From Akkermansiaceae bacterium UBA1506 (GTDB lineage Bacteria; Verrucomicrobiota; Verrucomicrobiia; Verrucomicrobiales; DEV007): 49,391 nt of DNA. Positions 45,624 to 49,391 of the stretch are shown piece after piece (positions within the stretch are counted from its first letter, which is position 1; every line of letters begins with the position of its first letter). Made by a program: the position numbers and the translations under genes. The stretch spans positions 7,987-57,377 of the forward strand of contig DCQY01000117.1 in NCBI GenBank assembly GCA_002323995.1, given 5' to 3'. The notes beneath the pieces are model-generated. The model saw nothing but the letters and a program-made list of their open reading frames with translations. It searched no databases and was not told where the DNA came from.

Positions 45624-46502
45624 ATGATTCGTCGTGTGACCTTTCAGCTTCTGGGGTTGTGGTGCCTGTTGATGGCAGTCGCTTTCTCGATCTGGTATAT
45701 CCCACGAAGCAGTTTCTTTCCCCACGCTTCGTTTGGCGCCGTGCTGCATGAGGAGACTTCGGAGTATTCGCAGATTAGAGTTCGAGGAGACGATCAAAAA
45801 CGCCACCTCCTCTTTGTTTCGGACGTTGGTGTGGAGCAACTGCAGTCCACCATTGATTTGGAGAATCCAGGGCAGTTGCAGGTTGCCTACACCAAAACCC
45901 TCTTCGTTTCGCTCCTGTTCAAGCAGCGACAAGAGCGGGTCCTCCTGATTGGACTTGGTGGAGGTGGTATGGTTCGCTTCGTCGAAGAAAATTTGCCTTC
46001 GACTTCCATCGAAGTTGTGGAAATCGACCCAGCCGTGGTGCGTCTTGCCGGTGAGTATTTTGAGACAAGCGATGGACCACGGGTCACGATACACACGGAA
46101 GATGCGTTCGATTTTGTGGCGCGCCGACACGAGCCTTTCGATGCTATCTATCTCGATGCGTTTCTGCGCCCTTCGGTGGATCACAATCCTGACGGAAAAA
46201 CGGCCCGGCTAAAAACGGTCGAATTTCTCGAATCGATGAAAAACCAGCTAGTTGAGGACGGAGTTCTTGCCTGCAATTTGATTTCATACAGGAAGACGAC
46301 CCCTAATGACCTGGAAGCCCTGAGAGAAGTGTTCGCAACGGTGGAGCAGTATGAGGTTCCCGGTAGTGGGAATTTGGTGGTGATAGCCTCAAAGAGGGAG
46401 GTGAAGCGAACAGAAGAAGAGTGGCTCAGAGTGGCTGCAAGGCTTGAAACTAGGGTTCCCGCTCTCGCTTTTCAAAAGTTCGTGGCCGACCAAAAGCGGT
46501 AA
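45624..46502 (+). CDS. Membrane-anchored spermidine synthase-like protein
   Basis: This 292-residue protein has an N-terminal membrane anchor or uncleaved signal (about 8-27), which ordinary spermidine synthases lack. The domain starts with ETSEYSQIRVRGDDQKRHLLF. The nucleotide-binding loop is VLLIGLGGGGMVRF (about 106-119), followed by VEIDPAVVRLAGEYF (E133, D135), a D160-A acidic turn and FDAIYLDAF (D178). The usual GGGDG of polyamine synthases reads GGGGM, so polyamine transfer is doubtful and another SAM-type reaction is possible. It may be the same class as the truncated gene at the window start. It lies 54 bases after the sulfatase. Confidence 0.75.
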   Translation: MIRRVTFQLLGLWCLLMAVAFSIWYIPRSSFFPHASFGAVLHEETSEYSQIRVRGDDQKRHLLFVSDVGVEQLQSTIDLENPGQLQVAYTKTLFVSLLFKQRQERVLLIGLGGGGMVRFVEENLPSTSIEVVEIDPAVVRLAGEYFETSDGPRVTIHTEDAFDFVARRHEPFDAIYLDAFLRPSVDHNPDGKTARLKTVEFLESMKNQLVEDGVLACNLISYRKTTPNDLEALREVFATVEQYEVPGSGNLVVIASKREVKRTEEEWLRVAARLETRVPALAFQKFVADQKR

Positions 46503-46510
46503 CGGTGATG

Positions 46511-47770
46511 TTAATTTGCCTCAAGGATCTGGTTGGCTGCGCGCAGTCCCGAGAGAATAGCTCCTTCAATCGAGCCGCTGGTGGTGAAGTCACCGACACG
46601 ATAAACCGGCCCCGTTTGCACCTCGCTGGACTTATGTCCCGGGGGCGTGACGGGAAGAGCCTTGCGGATGAGTTCGCTTCGAAGTAGCTGCCATTCCTGG
46701 GTGCTTTCCCCGAACCAGTCCGCTAGTTCGTGACGAATCTTTTCGGTGAATGGTTCGTCAATGAGATGTTCTCCTAAGACCGAAAGGCAGACGAGTGATC
46801 TGCCATTCGGTGCGTAAGACGGGCTCACCTCGGAAGGGATGCAAACGTTATTGATGAGACCCTCCCGGTCCCCTTTGAGGGCAATGATAGGACGATCAAA
46901 CGGGGGGGAAGGCGCGGCAAAATGGAAGCAGATCGTGCTGTTCCATTTGGGAGAGGGCATTCCCTGCATCAGTTGGCCCGAGGACTCGCCGTCCGCTGCG
47001 AGAACAAGTTGTTTGGCAGTGTATTGCTCACCGAGGGAATGTGCCGTGGTTCCTTCGATGGAATCAACAGGTTGGCGGCAGTGGATGGCTTCTTCAGGAA
47101 GCCGCGCTGCCAACTGTTCTGGGATGGCTTGCATCCCCCGGGACGGAAGGGTGGCAGAACCTTGGGCAAACATTTTGAAGGTGAATTCGAAGATACGGCT
47201 AGAGGTGGTTAGCTCATCTTCGAGAAAGATGCCTCCGTAAAAGCTCCGGAAAAAATCCCGAATCATCTGGTCAGAGAAACCGAAGTGCTTGAGGTAGGCA
47301 TGAGTTGTGAGTTCGGGGGATGACCAGATTGCATGGAGCGGTTTCTTGAGCAGCGTGAATCGAAGTTTCGCAACCAGCAGTTTGTCTTTGACCGTTCCAA
47401 TCGGGGCAAAAGCGGAACTTAGCAGCGCCATGGGGCGCCGGAAAACATCCATAAGAGAGTGCAAGGTCCCATTTTTCCAGACAAGCGCGCCTGGCTCGAA
47501 AGGGCGGAGGTCAAGGGCGTCGAGATCAAGAAAGTTTGATGCTTCGGGGTAGGCATCAAGAAAGACTTGGAAGCCGCGGTCGAGGCGGAAAGAATCGATG
47601 TGGTCAGTTCGAACCCGTCCGCCAATTTCATCCGACGCTTCGAGAACAATGACTCGCTGACCGGCTTCGTGAAGACGGACGGCGCAGCTCAAACCGGATA
47701 GGCCGGCGCCGATCACGAGAGTATCCCAGTGACTGGATGGGAACGCCTTGGGGTCGGAGAGATTCACCAT
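46511..47770 (-). CDS. FAD-dependent amine oxidase/phytoene desaturase-like oxidoreductase
   Basis: This 419-residue protein (start ATG 47770; the frame is open to 47827) has the dinucleotide motif VIGAGLSGLSCAVRLHEAG (G21-x-G23-x-x-G26) and VLEASDEIGGRVRTD, which together bind FAD. DRGFQVFLDAYPEA follows. The C-terminal FAD-binding end is YRVGDFTTSGSIEGAILSGL. Proteins of this plan are flavin oxidases or desaturases such as protoporphyrinogen oxidase, carotenoid desaturase and amine oxidase relatives. Nothing in the context picks one, though a gene for carotenoid handling would be plausible. It converges with the methyltransferase-like gene. Confidence 0.88.
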   Translation of the reverse strand: MVNLSDPKAFPSSHWDTLVIGAGLSGLSCAVRLHEAGQRVIVLEASDEIGGRVRTDHIDSFRLDRGFQVFLDAYPEASNFLDLDALDLRPFEPGALVWKNGTLHSLMDVFRRPMALLSSAFAPIGTVKDKLLVAKLRFTLLKKPLHAIWSSPELTTHAYLKHFGFSDQMIRDFFRSFYGGIFLEDELTTSSRIFEFTFKMFAQGSATLPSRGMQAIPEQLAARLPEEAIHCRQPVDSIEGTTAHSLGEQYTAKQLVLAADGESSGQLMQGMPSPKWNSTICFHFAAPSPPFDRPIIALKGDREGLINNVCIPSEVSPSYAPNGRSLVCLSVLGEHLIDEPFTEKIRHELADWFGESTQEWQLLRSELIRKALPVTPPGHKSSEVQTGPVYRVGDFTTSGSIEGAILSGLRAANQILEAN

Positions 47771-47900
47771 GGAAGCAGTTACGAGCAAAGGTGCCGGTGG
47801 GTTCTGTTTTTGGAAGAAGAATAGCAAGCTACCGCCGAATGATCAGGCCAGCTAACTTCATTTGTCTTGAACTGGCTGGTAATGCAAATAACTTGCAATA

Positions 47901-48536
47901 ATGCCAATCAATCTTCGATCCGAGCGTTTTCTGCCAGCGCGAGAGATTCCTGTGTCGCGGTTGCGCGCTCTGTTAAGGGATTATTGTGATCTGCTTGGGC
48001 AGCAGATGTATTTTTGGGGGCGCGATGTGATTCATCCCCGAGGCAATTTGCTCTGCGAAAACGGTTTTGATCGAAGGGCCTCTGAGGGACTTGAGGGCAC
48101 GAGCTGTTATCGCAAATATCTGGATGGAGGGGTAGCGGTTGAGTTGCACGGGGCTTGCGCGGGTCTCTACGATCTGGACGAGCCAGATTCCGGGCATTTT
48201 CTATATATTCGTAACAAGAAGCGTTGTTTCCTTTACTCGGCTGACGCCCCTCCTGCACCCGGAATCTACGCCATGGAATCACTCGCCAATGGTCCGGCTC
48301 TTGATCTCTATTTTTCTAGCCTTCGTTTCCTCGATTGGTGGCTCGAATACGAGTCATGGATTGAGAAACGGACCGATCCCACTTGGCGGCATCAGTGTTA
48401 CGAAGCTTTCTCCAGTCTCCCGGCTTCTCGTCCTTCTCTCCCCCCGCGGGAAGCGATTCTCTGGCTCTCTCAATATCGGAGAAATCCCGGTGGAATCAGT
48501 CGCATACGTGAACGGATACGCTCGATAAAAACCTAG
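47901..48536 (+). CDS. Conserved-looking protein of unknown function
   Basis: This 211-residue, apparently cytoplasmic protein has no signal peptide or membrane segment. It is rich in aromatic residues and Arg. Notable stretches are LGQQMYFWGRDVIHPRGNLL, ASEGLEGTSCYRKYLDGG, CAGLYDLDEPDSGHFLYIRN and LRFLDWWLEYESWIEKR. I do not recognise the family. Its composition and codon use look like those of its neighbours, and it is divergent from the flavin oxidoreductase with 130 bases between starts. No Shine-Dalgarno sequence is visible. No function is assigned. Confidence 0.75.
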   Translation: MPINLRSERFLPAREIPVSRLRALLRDYCDLLGQQMYFWGRDVIHPRGNLLCENGFDRRASEGLEGTSCYRKYLDGGVAVELHGACAGLYDLDEPDSGHFLYIRNKKRCFLYSADAPPAPGIYAMESLANGPALDLYFSSLRFLDWWLEYESWIEKRTDPTWRHQCYEAFSSLPASRPSLPPREAILWLSQYRRNPGGISRIRERIRSIKT

Positions 48537-48870
48537 TTGGAGAGGAATTACGCCGCATGGTTTTGAGTCAGTCCTCGTTTTCTCGATCTTAGGGACGGAG
48601 GTATCAGGTGGGATGAGTCTATCCCGATAAATGATTCGATTACCTCACCCTTTAACCAATGATATAAAATTGTTTGCTGTAATATTCGGCAGCGAAGGTG
48701 GCTACGCTGAAAGGTGTATTCGGTAGCAGGGGCAGGGGCAGGGGCAGGGGTGACGGTAAGATCTCATTTGACGGAGATGTGGATGGTGCACCTCGGATAT
48801 GCTATTGCCACGACTTAAATTCTGTCGTGAAATAGTGGGTAATAGCCCCTTTGGAGGGAGTGTTGATGTG
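48537..48870. other. Intergenic region before the second sigma factor, with G-rich repeat
   Basis: No gene is seen. The main structure is a GGGGCA tandem repeat (48729-48750) that forms four GGGG tracts with CA spacers. A small GGGAT...ATCCC inverted repeat lies near 48615-48630. The promoter of the sigma factor at 48871 should be here, and GGAGGGAG (48853-48860) is a strong ribosome binding site. Confidence 0.5.
48729..48750 (+). repeat. Hexanucleotide repeat, potential G-quadruplex
   Basis: Four GGGG tracts at 48729-48732, 48735-48738, 48741-48744 and 48747-48750 are separated by CA. This is a textbook intramolecular G-quadruplex pattern on the plus strand, about 120 bases upstream of the sigma factor start. 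The repeat number may vary between strains. Confidence 0.75.
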
Positions 48871-49391
48871 ATGGAGAAATCGGAAGCCCATAGTTCGGAA
48901 GAACTTTTCGTTCAGTTGTTCGCCCAGAATGAGCGTCACATCCGTGCTTTTGCTCGCTCCATGGGGCTTGATTGGACTTCCGTCGACGATGTTGTTCAGA
49001 CCGTTAGCCTCGTGATGTGGCGTAAGTGGGATCAGTTTGATCCAGATACCGAGTTTATGAGGTGGGCGCGGGTAATTACGCGTTTCGAAGTGCTTAAGTT
49101 TCGGCGCACGATGGCGCGGGACAGGCATATCTTTCAAGGTGATCTAATGGATCTGCTCGCTGATGCGAGCGAGGAAAGGGAGGCCCGGGTATCCAGCGAG
49201 CATTACATTGAATGTCTCCATACCTGCCTTAATAACCTGCCCGAGAGGTCACGGGAATTGATAAGGGCTGCCTACGAAGGAGATAAAAGTATCAAGGAGG
49301 TGGCCGTCGACGTCGGTAAGTCGGCCACAGCGCTATACAAGGCGCTAGATCGGATCCGCAACAAACTCCAAGCCTGTATTGAAACGCGGCT
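48871..49391 (+). CDS. ECF RNA polymerase sigma factor, 3' truncated by window end
   Basis: The frame is open from ATG 48871 to the window end, giving 173 residues. It starts MEKSEAHSSEELFVQLFAQN and matches the first sigma factor (743-1297) in layout. Region 2 has VDDVVQTVSLVMWRKWDQFD and FMRWARVITRFEVLKFRR, then MARDRHIF. Region 4 is at about 113-173, with CLHTCLNNLPERSRELI and ALYKALDRIRNKLQACIE. GGAGGGAG ten bases before the ATG is the clearest ribosome binding site in the window. By analogy with the first one, a FecR-type membrane partner probably follows outside the window. Confidence 0.9.
   Translation, partial: MEKSEAHSSEELFVQLFAQNERHIRAFARSMGLDWTSVDDVVQTVSLVMWRKWDQFDPDTEFMRWARVITRFEVLKFRRTMARDRHIFQGDLMDLLADASEEREARVSSEHYIECLHTCLNNLPERSRELIRAAYEGDKSIKEVAVDVGKSATALYKALDRIRNKLQACIETR

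Noticed and set aside
45156..46184. Long leftward open frame across the end of the sulfatase and the methyltransferase-like gene
   Set aside because: It spans two well-supported plus-strand genes and has no recognisable domain.

Overview
The window reads as a chromosomal segment of a free-living, probably marine member of the PVC group, most likely Verrucomicrobiota (Planctomycetota is the alternative). The evidence is the density of families typical of that group: secreted CxxCH proteins with PSCyt1/DUF1549/DUF1553 or DUF1587/1592/1588/1585 domains, Tat-exported DUF1501/DUF1552 partners, ECF sigma factors of the Rhodopirellula/Verrucomicrobium type, a FecR-LamG anti-sigma-like protein, many Cys-type sulfatases and Tat-tagged sugar enzymes. 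Most start codons have no clear Shine-Dalgarno sequence. I see no tRNA, rRNA, CRISPR array, integrase, transposase or prophage gene.

Layout. 1-444 is the 3' end of a spermidine-synthase-like gene. 743-7387 holds an ECF sigma factor, a membrane FecR-LamG protein translationally coupled to it, and the first pair of a secreted CxxCH protein with a Tat-exported DUF1501 protein. A large hairpin (7390-7439) separates this block from a leftward block of a secreted endonuclease/exonuclease/phosphatase-fold protein and RNase R. From 11428 to 23783 three more CxxCH/DUF1501-or-DUF1552 pairs follow head to tail, with a strong terminator after the third. A small basic protein gene lies leftward at 23912-24112 with its own terminator.

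24444-48536 looks like a polysaccharide-use region. It contains five sulfatases, a ThuA protein, a CE15-like glucuronoyl esterase, a XylR-type regulator divergent from xylose isomerase, a Tat-tagged TIM-barrel protein, an esterase/SMP-30 fusion and a Tat-tagged Gfo/Idh/MocA oxidoreductase. Interspersed are a secreted MsrB, lysA, a second spermidine-synthase-like protein, a flavin amine-oxidase-like protein and an unknown protein. A second ECF sigma gene of the same type begins at 48871 and runs off the window end.

The most striking single feature is at 28239-28994. It encodes a membrane-anchored redoxin (AhpC/TSA-like) whose peroxidatic Cys codon is an in-frame TGA (28659-28661), giving a U-x-x-C site. 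A perfect CTGCAA-GGT-TTGCAG hairpin follows at the distance expected of a bacterial SECIS element. This is a probable selenoprotein that ordinary gene calling would split in two.

How the genes may work together is inference. Sulfatases and esterases would unmask sulfated, glucuronoylated, xylose-containing glycans outside the cytoplasm, and the isomerase and oxidoreductase-type enzymes would handle released sugars. The ECF sigma/FecR pair may control exported enzymes, and the paired CxxCH/DUF1501 modules have an unknown exported function.
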